DNA of 64,000 bases, from the IMG/VR virus record IMGVR_UViG_3300005534_000001, positions 1 to 64,000 of that record. One strand, written 5' to 3'. Below are positions 32,974 to 39,580 of the stretch, piece after piece; position 1 is the first letter of the stretch, and each line of letters opens with the position of its first letter. The notes under the pieces are model-generated. The model worked only from the letters and a program-made list of their open reading frames with translations. It ran no database searches and was not told the origin of the DNA. The stretch is from a virus. The translations under genes and the position numbers were made by a program.

Positions 32974-33173
32974 AGAGCACGTATTACGATGCGCTTAAGC
33001 AAGCACTCAATCAACCGGCTATTGATAATTGCAAACTCAGCAACGATCAACTGGCTTCTGCCATTACCGGTATAACCGCTACTCTCGCCGGATATTTACC
33101 AGATACAGTCCGCCTGGAACTCGTAGCGGATCGAGCAGAGTTACGCGCAACTCTCAAACGGCGGACATCATGA
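32970..33173 (+). CDS. Small hypothetical protein
   Basis: 67 aa behind GGAG. Helical, no motif recognised. Overlaps the next short frame by ATGA. Confidence 0.55.
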   Translation: MKSTYYDALKQALNQPAIDNCKLSNDQLASAITGITATLAGYLPDTVRLELVADRAELRATLKRRTS

Positions 33174-33250
33174 AACTCCTCTGGATTAAATCCGACAACA
33201 TAGGCGGCCTCTGGGAGAGTGAGCCGAAAACGACGAGGAAAATGATTTAG
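33170..33250 (+). CDS. Very short hypothetical peptide
   Basis: 26 aa, Trp-containing (KLLWIKSDN, GGLWESEP). ATG 33170 overlaps the upstream stop (ATGA); TAG stop. Only the coupling supports it. Confidence 0.35.
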   Translation: MKLLWIKSDNIGGLWESEPKTTRKMI

Positions 33251-33268
33251 AAGAGAGGACAAACTAAA

Positions 33269-33427
33269 ATGCCAAACATGAACTATTGCCGATTTTCAAA
33301 TACCCTCAGTGATCTAAAAGATTGCTGCCAATACATGGATGATCAAGCGGAATCTCCAGAAGAAGAAGAGGCAAAACAAAAATTAATCAAGTTATGTCGA
33401 GCCATCGCGGCTGACTACGAGGAATAA
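33269..33427 (+). CDS. Conserved phage miniprotein
   Basis: 52 aa. MNYCRFSNTLSDLKDC then an acidic helix and LIKLCRAIAADY. I recall this order (CRFxNT ... DLxDC ... LCxxI) from small proteins of many phages. Helical, three to four cysteines, function unknown. Next gene follows after two bases. Confidence 0.65.
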   Translation: MPNMNYCRFSNTLSDLKDCCQYMDDQAESPEEEEAKQKLIKLCRAIAADYEE

Positions 33428-33429
33428 AA

Positions 33430-33624
33430 ATGGACCAACAAACTCTCAACAAAATCCAGGAAAACATAGAGTCGGAAGAAAGCAGCCAAGACATGAGACG
33501 CGAACCCAAAAAGCGTAAAGACTCGCCAAAAGAGTTCCGGGAAGATTCTCGTCTATTTGGGGAACAGCAATTTGCGGGAGATGTAGCGGAACGGGGATGT
33601 AGCCTAAATCCTCGCAACCCCTAG
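33430..33624 (+). CDS. Small charged hypothetical protein
   Basis: 64 aa, rich in Glu, Arg and Lys, probably disordered. Accepted because it follows the previous gene by two bases on the same strand; otherwise weakly supported. Confidence 0.45.
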   Translation: MDQQTLNKIQENIESEESSQDMRREPKKRKDSPKEFREDSRLFGEQQFAGDVAERGCSLNPRNP

Positions 33625-33650
33625 ATAACGCTTAGATTATAGACATACTC

Positions 33651-33700
33651 TCGCTACACACTTCCTTACACTTCCTTAACAGTGTTCTACGTGGAACGTG
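33651..33700. repeat. Dispersed intergenic repeat, copy A
   Basis: TCGCTACACACTTC, then a tandem CTTACACTTC, then TTAACAGTGTTCTACGTGGAAC. Shares about 33 of 37 positions with copy B at 36008-36044 once the tandem insert is removed. It ends in the near-palindrome GTTC-TACGTG-GAAC. Both copies sit in gaps right after plus-strand genes. Confidence 0.5.
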
Positions 33701-33714
33701 CTATCGTTACAAAC

Positions 33715-33900
33715 CTACTCCCTAACTGGCTCATAAACCAATCCATCGCCTGATACTTTCGTTCCCAATTTCCGCCCACGCTTCAGTGACTCCCGGTTCC
33801 AAGTTGTTCTCTTGCACTTTGCGCAGCATCGAGGCGTAGTTTTGGCGAGCCACTCGTGCTGGCAGTCAAGATGGCGGCAGTGGCAGAGTATTCGTTTCAT
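33715..33900 (-). CDS. Zinc-ribbon miniprotein
   Basis: 61 aa. CRHLDCQHEWLAK and CCAKCKRTTWNRES: the layout 'Cx4C..W ... CxxC...W' of small phage ribbon proteins, also seen at 35089. Basic tail. Between it and the next gene upstream (33901-34073) three short frames exist, none convincing. Confidence 0.65.
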   Translation of the reverse strand: MKRILCHCRHLDCQHEWLAKTTPRCCAKCKRTTWNRESLKRGRKLGTKVSGDGLVYEPVRE

Positions 33901-34073
33901 TTGTTGGCCTTCTGAGAGCGGAAGTCATGGCGACATCCACGGCAAGAGTCATTTGGCCTCCGCGCGGGGAGGATTCGCGGGCGTCCCAAGGGTTAGGGTG
34001 CAGGGTGGATGTTGCCGGTCATCGGCTCCATGTGTATGAGCGCGTCCGCTTGGCCGAGTTGTGAGCCACACGA

Positions 34074-34277
34074 TCAAGCGGCAACCTCTGGCAAGCGGAA
34101 TCGGACGAGCCACGAAGGCCCAAATGCATTGCGGACATTCTGCAAAGCGGCAGAGTCGCAATCCGAGGGATAATTGCCGGTCATCCAACAGTCACGAAGT
34201 TCCGACTTCCAGCGGCGACCATACTGAGCGGCAAAACATCTCAAGGCGTTCAGTTGTTCGGCACTAAGTTGATTCAT
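34074..34277 (-). CDS. Conserved phage small protein
   Basis: 67 aa from ATG 34277 behind GGAGG. LNALRCFAAQYGRRWKSELRDCW and LQNVRNAFGPSWLVRF are the conserved blocks of a small family I recall from many phages, role unknown. Preceded by hairpin copy 1. Confidence 0.7.
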   Translation of the reverse strand: MNQLSAEQLNALRCFAAQYGRRWKSELRDCWMTGNYPSDCDSAALQNVRNAFGPSWLVRFRLPEVAA

Positions 34278-34294
34278 TTTTAGTACCTCCACAG

Positions 34295-34329
34295 CTACTC
34301 TCTCACCGCACAATCCAGGGAGAGAGTAG
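34295..34329 (-). repeat. Leader hairpin, copy 1
   Basis: Perfect 10-bp stem CTACTCTCTC/GAGAGAGTAG with a 15-nt loop that contains CCCTGG (minus strand), ending 17 bases before ATG 34277 and just ahead of the GGAGG. Near-identical stem and loop core to copy 2. Confidence 0.7.
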
Positions 34330-34341
34330 GAATCGGGATAC

Positions 34342-34695
34342 TCACTCACCAATGAGCAGATCATCGACAAATACTCTCCCCTCCCCAATACAATCGCCGG
34401 AGACGATACGCAGGACACATCCAGTCGGCAAGGTTACCCACTTACGGACTTCGGTGAAAAATCCATTGTTACTCTCGGCATTTCCCGCCTGGAGAATTGG
34501 CGCAGGGCCAGATAAGTGGCGGAACTCTACATATGCGCCGCCGCTACCAAAAGTCGTGAATCCCTCCACGAGAAGGAATTGCGGGGTGCCGGATACGGGG
34601 CGAGGTTGGCGCGGTTCGGATGGCTTCACCAAATCGGCGCGGAAATAAGATGCTTCGATCTGCTCTTCTTCTTGTTGCGTAAACGGATAAGTCAT
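34342..34695 (-). CDS. Hypothetical protein
   Basis: 117 aa from ATG 34695 behind GGAG. Acidic N-terminus, then a beta-rich domain (FLLVEGFTTFGSGGAYVEF, GCVLRIVSGD). No family recognised. Preceded by hairpin copy 2. Confidence 0.6.
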   Translation of the reverse strand: MTYPFTQQEEEQIEASYFRADLVKPSEPRQPRPVSGTPQFLLVEGFTTFGSGGAYVEFRHLSGPAPILQAGNAESNNGFFTEVRKWVTLPTGCVLRIVSGDCIGEGRVFVDDLLIGE

Positions 34696-34720
34696 ATTTT
34701 CTCCTTCGAAAGTTTTTGTA

Positions 34721-34750
34721 CCTACTCTCTCACCAGGGTCAGAGAGTAGG
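34721..34750 (-). repeat. Leader hairpin, copy 2
   Basis: Perfect 10-bp stem CCTACTCTCT/AGAGAGTAGG with a 10-nt loop containing CCCTGG (minus strand), 25 bases before ATG 34695. Same stem and loop core as copy 1, only 390 bp away, in front of an unrelated gene. Confidence 0.7.
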
Positions 34751-34836
34751 AATTGAGATGCTAGCGCTGATCTTGACCGAATCAGCATGAGGGTAAGGCG
34801 GCCCACGGTTCGTGCCGGTGTTTCGGCGGCACAAAC

Positions 34837-34995
34837 TTACCAATATTGAGAAACTGGCAATCTTGATATTTCGCCGCCACAGATCTCATACCCGTAGCAG
34901 TGCTCTCCGACATGGACAGCGGCCCACGTCTCATCATGCATGACAACTTTGTTAGCGTTGAGTTGCTTTGCGAATTCTTGCTCTTGAGCGGTCAT
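34837..34995 (-). CDS. Small hypothetical protein
   Basis: 52 aa behind AAGGAG. HVGEHCYGYEICGGEI holds two cysteines. A short hairpin GTCGCT-AGT-AGCGAC (35011-35025) sits in its leader, in the same place as the longer hairpins of the two genes downstream. Confidence 0.6.
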   Translation of the reverse strand: MTAQEQEFAKQLNANKVVMHDETWAAVHVGEHCYGYEICGGEISRLPVSQYW

Positions 34996-35036
34996 CGGGT
35001 TTTCTCCTTCGTCGCTAGTAGCGACCTACAAGAGCA

Positions 35037-35064
35037 ATATTACCGGAAGTAAATCTATTGTCAA
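35037..35064 (-). promoter_or_regulatory. Sigma70-like promoter inside an inverted repeat
   Basis: Minus strand TTGACA (6/6), 16 bp, TAATAT (4/6). TTACCGG (35040-35046) and CCGGTAA (35073-35079) form a 7-bp dyad spanning the promoter. Drives the gene at 34995 and the hairpin-led genes below. Confidence 0.55.
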
Positions 35065-35088
35065 GCATAAAACCGGTAAATGGGTAAA

Positions 35089-35226
35089 TTATTTCAATGG
35101 TTCTATTGGCTGTGCGTTCCATTTTCTAGAATGGCACTTAGCGCAATGGGTTGGCAGTTTACCGGTCGGGAGCCAGATATGCTGGCACTGGGAGCACTGG
35201 AGGGCCTGGACTTGGATGACTGGCAT
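35089..35226 (-). CDS. Zinc-ribbon miniprotein
   Basis: 45 aa. QCSQCQHIW, then HCAKCHSRKWN: a full minimal zinc ribbon, sister of the protein at 33715. Start overlaps the upstream stop (TAATG). The opposite-strand reading of this DNA is rejected. Confidence 0.65.
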   Translation of the reverse strand: MPVIQVQALQCSQCQHIWLPTGKLPTHCAKCHSRKWNAQPIEPLK

Positions 35227-35390
35227 TACTTTATCTCCAGAATTTCAAAGTCAGACCGAAGTGGCAGTTTCCCGCTTAAGCCTCGCACGAAGCAGCGAAG
35301 CGCAGCAATCTGCTGTTCGCGGGTCTTCTGCGCAAGAACTATGTCTAGAGCCTCGCCAAGGATCTTAAGTTCTTGGTTGTCATCAATCAT
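35226..35390 (-). CDS. Small helical hypothetical protein
   Basis: 54 aa from ATG 35390 (ATGA). Two helices (NQELKILGEALDIVL, REQQIAALRCFV). No family recognised. Confidence 0.55.
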   Translation of the reverse strand: MIDDNQELKILGEALDIVLAQKTREQQIAALRCFVRGLSGKLPLRSDFEILEIK

Positions 35391-35668
35391 GCTTTTACCT
35401 CGCTGAACTCCACATACCCGCACAGGCCACAGGTACCGGCCAGCGGATCGGGCAGAACTTGGTCACAGCCGAGGCAGCGGATTGCTGATACTGGAGCGGA
35501 ATGCATTACGCGAATCCTCAAATCTCGACTCCAGCCGCGCTGAACTGAGCGCAAAGACCGCAGATACTTTGCGGCATCGCGGCGATTCGAGCCGTAATGT
35601 ACGGTGATGGGCTGGGCAGTCTTCAGAATGCCCGAGTATTGGGTAATCGTGATGTTTGGTTTGTTCAT
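35387..35668 (-). CDS. Zinc-knuckle hypothetical protein
   Basis: 93 aa. Basic, beta-type N-terminus and a C-terminal RCLGCDQVLPDPL ... CGLCGYVEF ribbon. First gene of its unit, promoter at 35676-35703. Confidence 0.6.
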   Translation of the reverse strand: MNKPNITITQYSGILKTAQPITVHYGSNRRDAAKYLRSLRSVQRGWSRDLRIRVMHSAPVSAIRCLGCDQVLPDPLAGTCGLCGYVEFSEVKA

Positions 35669-35675
35669 GTGCTAA

Positions 35676-35703
35676 ACATTAACACATGTGTGCCCATTGT
35701 CAA
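35676..35703 (-). promoter_or_regulatory. Promoter with palindromic operator
   Basis: Minus strand TTGACA (6/6), 16 bp, TAATGT (3/6). A perfect 10-bp palindrome ACACATGTGT (35682-35691) fills the spacer, a likely repressor site. Confidence 0.5.
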
Positions 35704-35751
35704 CAGTAAATAGTTATGGGTTGATAGATTTTGAGGGGGTTGAGGGAGGGG

Positions 35752-36006
35752 ATGGGCGCTGGCCATTGGGATGTCCTCTGCGGGAAGATTGCTGATTTCT
35801 ACTTCCCGGATCAGAGGCTAGTTGTTGAAATAGATGGCGGATACCACTATTTCAAGAAAGGCCAACGCGCAAAAGACAGGGGCAGGCAAAGGGTAATAGA
35901 GAAAAGCGGACGCCGCGTTATCAGATTCGACAATAAAGACGTCATTAATTTCCCAGAGCATACAATTGCGGCGATACTGAAAGCTCTTGGGCCAGCCTTT
36001 GAGTAG
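35752..36006 (+). CDS. DUF559/Vsr-like nuclease fragment
   Basis: 84 aa behind GAGGGAGGGG. DFYFPDQRLVVEIDGGYH, then RQRVIEKSGRRVIRFDNKDV, the core and C-terminus of DUF559/VSR-type PD-(D/E)XK nucleases. The N-terminal helix that carries a conserved Glu (the 'TpaE' part) is missing, so this may be a truncated remnant; no upstream in-frame part was found, as a stop lies close before. It may be inactive. Confidence 0.65.
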   Translation: MGAGHWDVLCGKIADFYFPDQRLVVEIDGGYHYFKKGQRAKDRGRQRVIEKSGRRVIRFDNKDVINFPEHTIAAILKALGPAFE

Positions 36007-36007
36007 T

Positions 36008-36044
36008 CACTACACACTTCTTAACAATGTTATCCGTGGAACTA
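36008..36044. repeat. Dispersed intergenic repeat, copy B
   Basis: CACTACACACTTC then TTAACAATGTTATCCGTGGAAC. Matches copy A (33651-33700) except for the tandem insert and four substitutions. Lies directly after the nuclease fragment. Confidence 0.5.
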
Positions 36045-36089
36045 ATGTTGCCCTTTTCTCCCAAAATCCACATTTTATTAATTTTGTGC

Positions 36090-36119
36090 TTGACAATGGC
36101 AAAGTGGTAACCATAAAGT
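36090..36119 (+). promoter_or_regulatory. Sigma70-like promoter
   Basis: TTGACA (6/6), 18 bp, TAAAGT (4/6), fourteen bases before ATG 36134. Possible start of the rightward late unit; no ribosome site follows. Confidence 0.5.
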
Positions 36120-36133
36120 GTCACTTGTTGATC

Positions 36134-36469
36134 ATGGACAATCCTCCTTCGACTGGTAGTGCGGCCTCTGTGGAGAAGCAGGGGCCGCCTGTATATGGAG
36201 AATTGCATCCAGTTTTATCGTCGTTCACAGTATTTCCCGTAAATTCAAGTTATTCAAGTGCAAAATACCACAACAGAAAGGCAGCAATTCCGATGGTTTA
36301 CACGTTGTCCGGCGGCTTGCAACAAAGGGCGACCGACATCCCTGAAATCTGTGTCTCAGCAGCTATGGGAGCGAAACGGGTGTTAATTGCAAGCGGATAT
36401 GCCAATCACACAACGCGCACGATCCGGCTGGAGTCTGGGACCTTCCAGCCGGTTGAGATCGCCAAATAA
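36134..36469 (+). CDS. Hypothetical protein
   Basis: 111 aa from ATG 36134; the longer frame from 35987 would start inside the previous gene. Ser/Thr-rich N-terminus, then beta-rich segments (AIPMVYTLSGG, KRVLIASGYANH). No family recognised. Confidence 0.5.
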   Translation: MDNPPSTGSAASVEKQGPPVYGELHPVLSSFTVFPVNSSYSSAKYHNRKAAIPMVYTLSGGLQQRATDIPEICVSAAMGAKRVLIASGYANHTTRTIRLESGTFQPVEIAK

Positions 36470-36528
36470 TACCGATTAAGCCCAGCTCCACCCAAGTGAG
36501 CAGGGAATAAATGCTCGCACACCAAGAG

Positions 36529-36558
36529 CCGACATCCGGCGAAATACAAGCATATTAT
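36529..36558 (+). promoter_or_regulatory. Possible promoter, leaderless start
   Basis: CCGACA (4/6), 18 bp, TATTAT (5/6), ending eight bases before ATG 36567. The gap 36470-36566 holds no gene. Confidence 0.4.
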
Positions 36559-36566
36559 TTTTTAAA

Positions 36567-37082
36567 ATGAATGACTTAGGAACCTGTAAAGCAGGCGGCC
36601 CAGGCGGTACTCATCCTAATTACGGGAAGCCCCATATTGCTGTCGAAGGGAAATTCGAAGGCCGGCCAAGATCCTCATGTCGCGCTTGTGGTCGATGGCT
36701 TGGGACTTCGCCGGGGATTGGCGGCCAGCAAACAACGGTAGCAGTCTACTATCAGGGGCAGGCTCCGGATGGACCGCCAGCAGAGTTCACGACTCGGGAG
36801 CGAGCAGAGCAACTCAAGAGTGGGGGTAGGGCGCAGAGCATCAATCACGGCAAGGCGATACGGATTATGACGGTGCGGCCAAGCATGGCCGGGGTGAGAG
36901 AGTCGAGAAAGCTTGGCTGGCAGAAGCTCCCTAGTGGATGTGTGACCACAATGCAACTCTCAGGTGAGGTTGATACGGTGAAGCGCGGTCGCACGAAGAT
37001 TTCCAGGGGCCCGGAGTATTGTTCAGCGCGGGATGTAAACTTCGTGCCAAAATCTCTGGAAAGTGCTACAGTACGGCCATGA
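36567..37082 (+). CDS. Basic hypothetical protein with CxxC
   Basis: 171 aa. An N-terminal HPNYGKPHIAVEGKFEGRP, SCRACGRWLG and a basic C-terminal half. No family recognised. Overlaps the next gene (ATGA). Confidence 0.6.
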   Translation: MNDLGTCKAGGPGGTHPNYGKPHIAVEGKFEGRPRSSCRACGRWLGTSPGIGGQQTTVAVYYQGQAPDGPPAEFTTRERAEQLKSGGRAQSINHGKAIRIMTVRPSMAGVRESRKLGWQKLPSGCVTTMQLSGEVDTVKRGRTKISRGPEYCSARDVNFVPKSLESATVRP

Positions 37083-37234
37083 CAGACGCAGAAAAGTTCG
37101 TCCGCGAAAGACTCCCCGAGGCTGAATGTTGCGGCCCAATGCGAAACGGAAGGCCGCATCCCGAAGGTGGATACATGTTATTTGCTATGCGATCTTGCAG
37201 TGGGCCATTCAGTAGCGGAGACTGCCAAGCCTGA
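37079..37234 (+). CDS. Small Cys-rich hypothetical protein
   Basis: 51 aa from ATG 37079 (ATGA overlap). EAECCGPM and later cysteines. Function unknown. Confidence 0.5.
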   Translation: MTDAEKFVRERLPEAECCGPMRNGRPHPEGGYMLFAMRSCSGPFSSGDCQA

Positions 37235-37250
37235 GACCGTCAAGCCTTCC

Positions 37251-37610
37251 ATGAAGATGCAGGATATTCACAAGCCATGCCCGTATTGCGGGAAGCCGTT
37301 CGAGGACGGTAGTTTCCGCAGCGCTGGCAATGCTCTGGAAAATCACATCCGCAATAAGCATTCACAGGTAATCGACAAACCCCGTATCCGTGAAAGCCGA
37401 GCACAGGCCATTCCAAGAGTCCCAGGATATCGGCGCGGGGTCGGAGTACTTACGCTCACAGAGAAACAGGAAGAGATGCGCCAAAGGATGGAAGTAGCGC
37501 GAAAGGCTGCTTACATCAGAGGCGCACGAAGCAAGTTTACCGGCCAATCTTCGCGGCCCGTGCCAATCACTCACAACTCAATCGCGGCGTCTTGCGATTT
37601 TGGCCGGTAA
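37251..37610 (+). CDS. C2H2-type zinc-finger protein
   Basis: About 119 aa from ATG 37251 (37257 also possible). CPYCGKPFEDG and NALENHIRNKH form a C-x2-C-x17-H-x3/4-H finger, followed by a basic tail. Likely DNA or RNA binding. Confidence 0.6.
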   Translation: MKMQDIHKPCPYCGKPFEDGSFRSAGNALENHIRNKHSQVIDKPRIRESRAQAIPRVPGYRRGVGVLTLTEKQEEMRQRMEVARKAAYIRGARSKFTGQSSRPVPITHNSIAASCDFGR

Positions 37611-37747
37611 TGGACAACCTTCGCACTCCGGAAGTAGTAGCGAAAGAACTTGAGCAACTTGCCGCCGATCTGCGCTCTGGAAAAGTTGAGCGATACCAAG
37701 CGCCAAAGTTGATTTCCAAGCTTGCGAATCGAGTTGAGAGAGCATGA
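37610..37747 (+). CDS. Small helical hypothetical protein
   Basis: 45 aa. Start overlaps the upstream TAA (TAATG), stop overlaps the next ATG. Helical (PEVVAKELEQLAADL). Confidence 0.55.
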   Translation: MDNLRTPEVVAKELEQLAADLRSGKVERYQAPKLISKLANRVERA

Positions 37748-37887
37748 AGCGTGATATCTACGGAAACCCTCGGATGTCTCCCGATGAGTGGATTGCTACT
37801 CGTATCGGCTGGGGCTGGGGAGTCGTGGTTGTCATGGGATTCGTGGCCTTTATCGTTGGCTTATGGGAAACTGCTAAACACTTTTAG
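37744..37887 (+). CDS. Small single-pass membrane protein
   Basis: 47 aa. Soluble N-terminus (DIYGNPRMSPDEW) and one hydrophobic span (GWGVVVVMGFVAFIVGLW). ATGA-coupled. TAG stop. Confidence 0.6.
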   Translation: MKRDIYGNPRMSPDEWIATRIGWGWGVVVVMGFVAFIVGLWETAKHF

Positions 37888-37894
37888 AATCAGA

Positions 37895-38266
37895 ATGCTT
37901 CTGGTCAAGACAGAAATCAAGCCAAGCTCAATTCACGGCATTGGTCTTTTCGCGGGCGAGGATATTGCAGCAGGGACGCTGGTGTGGGAATTCCGTGAGC
38001 CATTTGACCGGCACATGCCTGAGTCTGAATTTTATGCCCTCCCTCAGATAGCGCAAGAGCACGTTCGGCAAAGATCGATGCACAGCAAAGATGGCTGGTA
38101 TCTGTTCACTGGCGACAACGACCGATTCATCAATCATTCTGAGTTTGCCAATCTCATTACCAACGAAGAAATAAGCCAAAGCCATGCAGCGAGAAATATC
38201 GCGCGAGGCGAAGAACTTACCGAAGATTATCGGCTCTACAATGAGCCCGAAGGATTAAGTTTATGA
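37895..38266 (+). CDS. SET-domain protein (putative lysine methyltransferase)
   Basis: 123 aa from ATG 37895; the longer frame overlaps two genes. The SET fold is compact but complete: SSIHGIGLFAGEDIAAGTLV at 11-30 (SAM-binding GxG), RFINHSEFANL at 77-87 (NHS motif), and GEELTEDY at 105-112, where Tyr112 fits the catalytic Tyr. There are no pre- or post-SET zinc cysteines. SET enzymes methylate lysines in proteins; the target could be a host or virion protein. Overlaps the lipoprotein gene by four bases. Confidence 0.85.
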   Translation: MLLVKTEIKPSSIHGIGLFAGEDIAAGTLVWEFREPFDRHMPESEFYALPQIAQEHVRQRSMHSKDGWYLFTGDNDRFINHSEFANLITNEEISQSHAARNIARGEELTEDYRLYNEPEGLSL

Positions 38267-38763
38267 GAAAAAACAGATTCACCAATTTCAAGGCATGGCT
38301 GGTTCTGACGCTGGTCATCGTTGCAATCTCAGGCTGCATCAAGCGGCAAGGTACCGGCAAGCCAGTTACGCCATTCGAGCAGGTGATGGTCTGGAATGAT
38401 GCTCTGGCGCAGACCAATAACAGCGTGGCCAAAGGGATCATAGCGGTAAGCTCTGGTACCTCTCCGCTGGTTATGCCGGACAAAGCAGCCGTGATTCTTC
38501 TCCAGCAGCGTAATATTGCAACAGCCGACCAGCAATTGACGATCATTTTCAAGACAGGGCAGGCCGGCGCAACACTTCAGGCAGCGCAGATCCAGGCGTT
38601 ACTCAGTCAGATCAAGGCGGCCTCACTGGTACTCGTTGATTCCGGAGCCATCGGCGTAAAGAATCCGGCGAGTAAGCAGACGTTCGATGCTGATATCCAA
38701 GCCATCGGAGATTTAATTACCAATATCACGAGCGGGTTGAAGTCGGCGGGGGTGATTCAATGA
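38263..38763 (+). CDS. Putative lipoprotein
   Basis: 166 aa. Basic N-terminus (RKNRFTNFK), hydrophobic run AWLVLTLVIVA and lipobox ISGC, so Cys25 is the likely lipid-modified residue. The mature part is Ala/Gln-rich and helical. Could be a superinfection or spanin-like envelope protein. ATGA-coupled. Confidence 0.7.
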   Translation: MRKNRFTNFKAWLVLTLVIVAISGCIKRQGTGKPVTPFEQVMVWNDALAQTNNSVAKGIIAVSSGTSPLVMPDKAAVILLQQRNIATADQQLTIIFKTGQAGATLQAAQIQALLSQIKAASLVLVDSGAIGVKNPASKQTFDADIQAIGDLITNITSGLKSAGVIQ

Positions 38764-39158
38764 ACCTACAAGACACCAAAGATTATCAGGACTACTGGCG
38801 TGGGAAAGTAGGAAGGCCAGTTCAGCGGATCTGTAACCTTGGGTTCCAATGGTTGCCGTCTAACTATGATCCTCTGACAACCATTGACGCGGAAAAGTGG
38901 GCAGCACATTTCCTCCAAGTCCTCCGCGAAAATCCCGAAATCATCATTGACCACGATTTCATGCTTACATGGTTCTCCAATGCCATCATGCGTGGATACG
39001 ATGAGCGGTGCTGGCAATCGCTTCAGTACAAGCGCAGTATTCGCCGTGCTCTGTTCTCGCGCTGGAACTGGCGTCACTATGCCATCGCCGATTGGCTCTC
39101 GCCCAAACTCCGTGGCCCTGAATGGCGCAAACATCTTGGATTGGAAGGTGCAAAGTGA
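38760..39158 (+). CDS. Hypothetical protein
   Basis: 132 aa, Trp/Arg-rich (SRWNWRHYAIADWL, WSNAIMRGYDERCW region). No family recognised. ATGA-coupled to the lipoprotein gene. Confidence 0.6.
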   Translation: MNLQDTKDYQDYWRGKVGRPVQRICNLGFQWLPSNYDPLTTIDAEKWAAHFLQVLRENPEIIIDHDFMLTWFSNAIMRGYDERCWQSLQYKRSIRRALFSRWNWRHYAIADWLSPKLRGPEWRKHLGLEGAK

Positions 39159-39373
39159 ACGTAGCTCTTATTCTCCAGATCGGACAACTTGTTGCCACTC
39201 TTGGCCCTATTGCGCTGGACATGGCGCTGAAGATCCAGGCTTTACTTGCTCCATTGGGGCCGGATATCGCCGTCAACATTAAAGCATTGGGTGATGATGC
39301 AATCGCCGCAGACGCCGATACCGTGGCCGCCGTGAATGCTTTCTTGGCAGCGCATAACCTGCCGGCGATTTAA
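39155..39373 (+). CDS. Small hydrophobic protein, GTG start
   Basis: 72 aa from GTG 39155 behind GGAAGG, overlapping the upstream stop (GTGA). A long Ala/Leu/Ile helix (ALILQIGQLVATLGPIALDM), possibly membrane associated. Resembles small phage proteins near lysis genes only in composition. Confidence 0.5.
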   Translation: MNVALILQIGQLVATLGPIALDMALKIQALLAPLGPDIAVNIKALGDDAIAADADTVAAVNAFLAAHNLPAI

Positions 39374-39580
39374 ACAAACCTGCTCCCGTTGGCAGTGCAA
39401 GGTGCAAGGTAAGCAACGGGTGGCTGGACGACTCTTGCAATTAGAGTTGCATCCCGCGTGGCTCTCACTGGCCACGTAAAAGAATCGTGCAGTGAGTGGG
39501 GGGATGAGCGGCTCGAAAATTGGGCTACTGACACCTAGGCAAGGGCGGCTGCCGAATAACATGGCCGCCCGTCAATTTCA
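39374..39580 (+). other. Structured non-coding gap
   Basis: 207 bases without a convincing frame. Contains CGTGGC-N8-GCCACG (39457-39476), GGGCGGC-N14-GCCGCCC (39543-39570), and a tandem GTGCAAG. No T-run follows, so terminator function is weak. Not a tRNA: no T-arm or CCA-ready acceptor. Could be a small RNA or a leader structure for the gene at 39581, which lacks a ribosome site. Confidence 0.4.

Noticed and set aside
33901-34188. Short minus-strand frames between two accepted genes
   Set aside because: One has ATGA/GTGA joints and another a CRGC motif, but lengths of 27-40 residues and no ribosome sites leave nothing to support them.
39374-39580. tRNA gene suspected in the gap
   Set aside because: No T-arm GTTC-A pattern, no 7-bp acceptor closing, anticodon arm not found.
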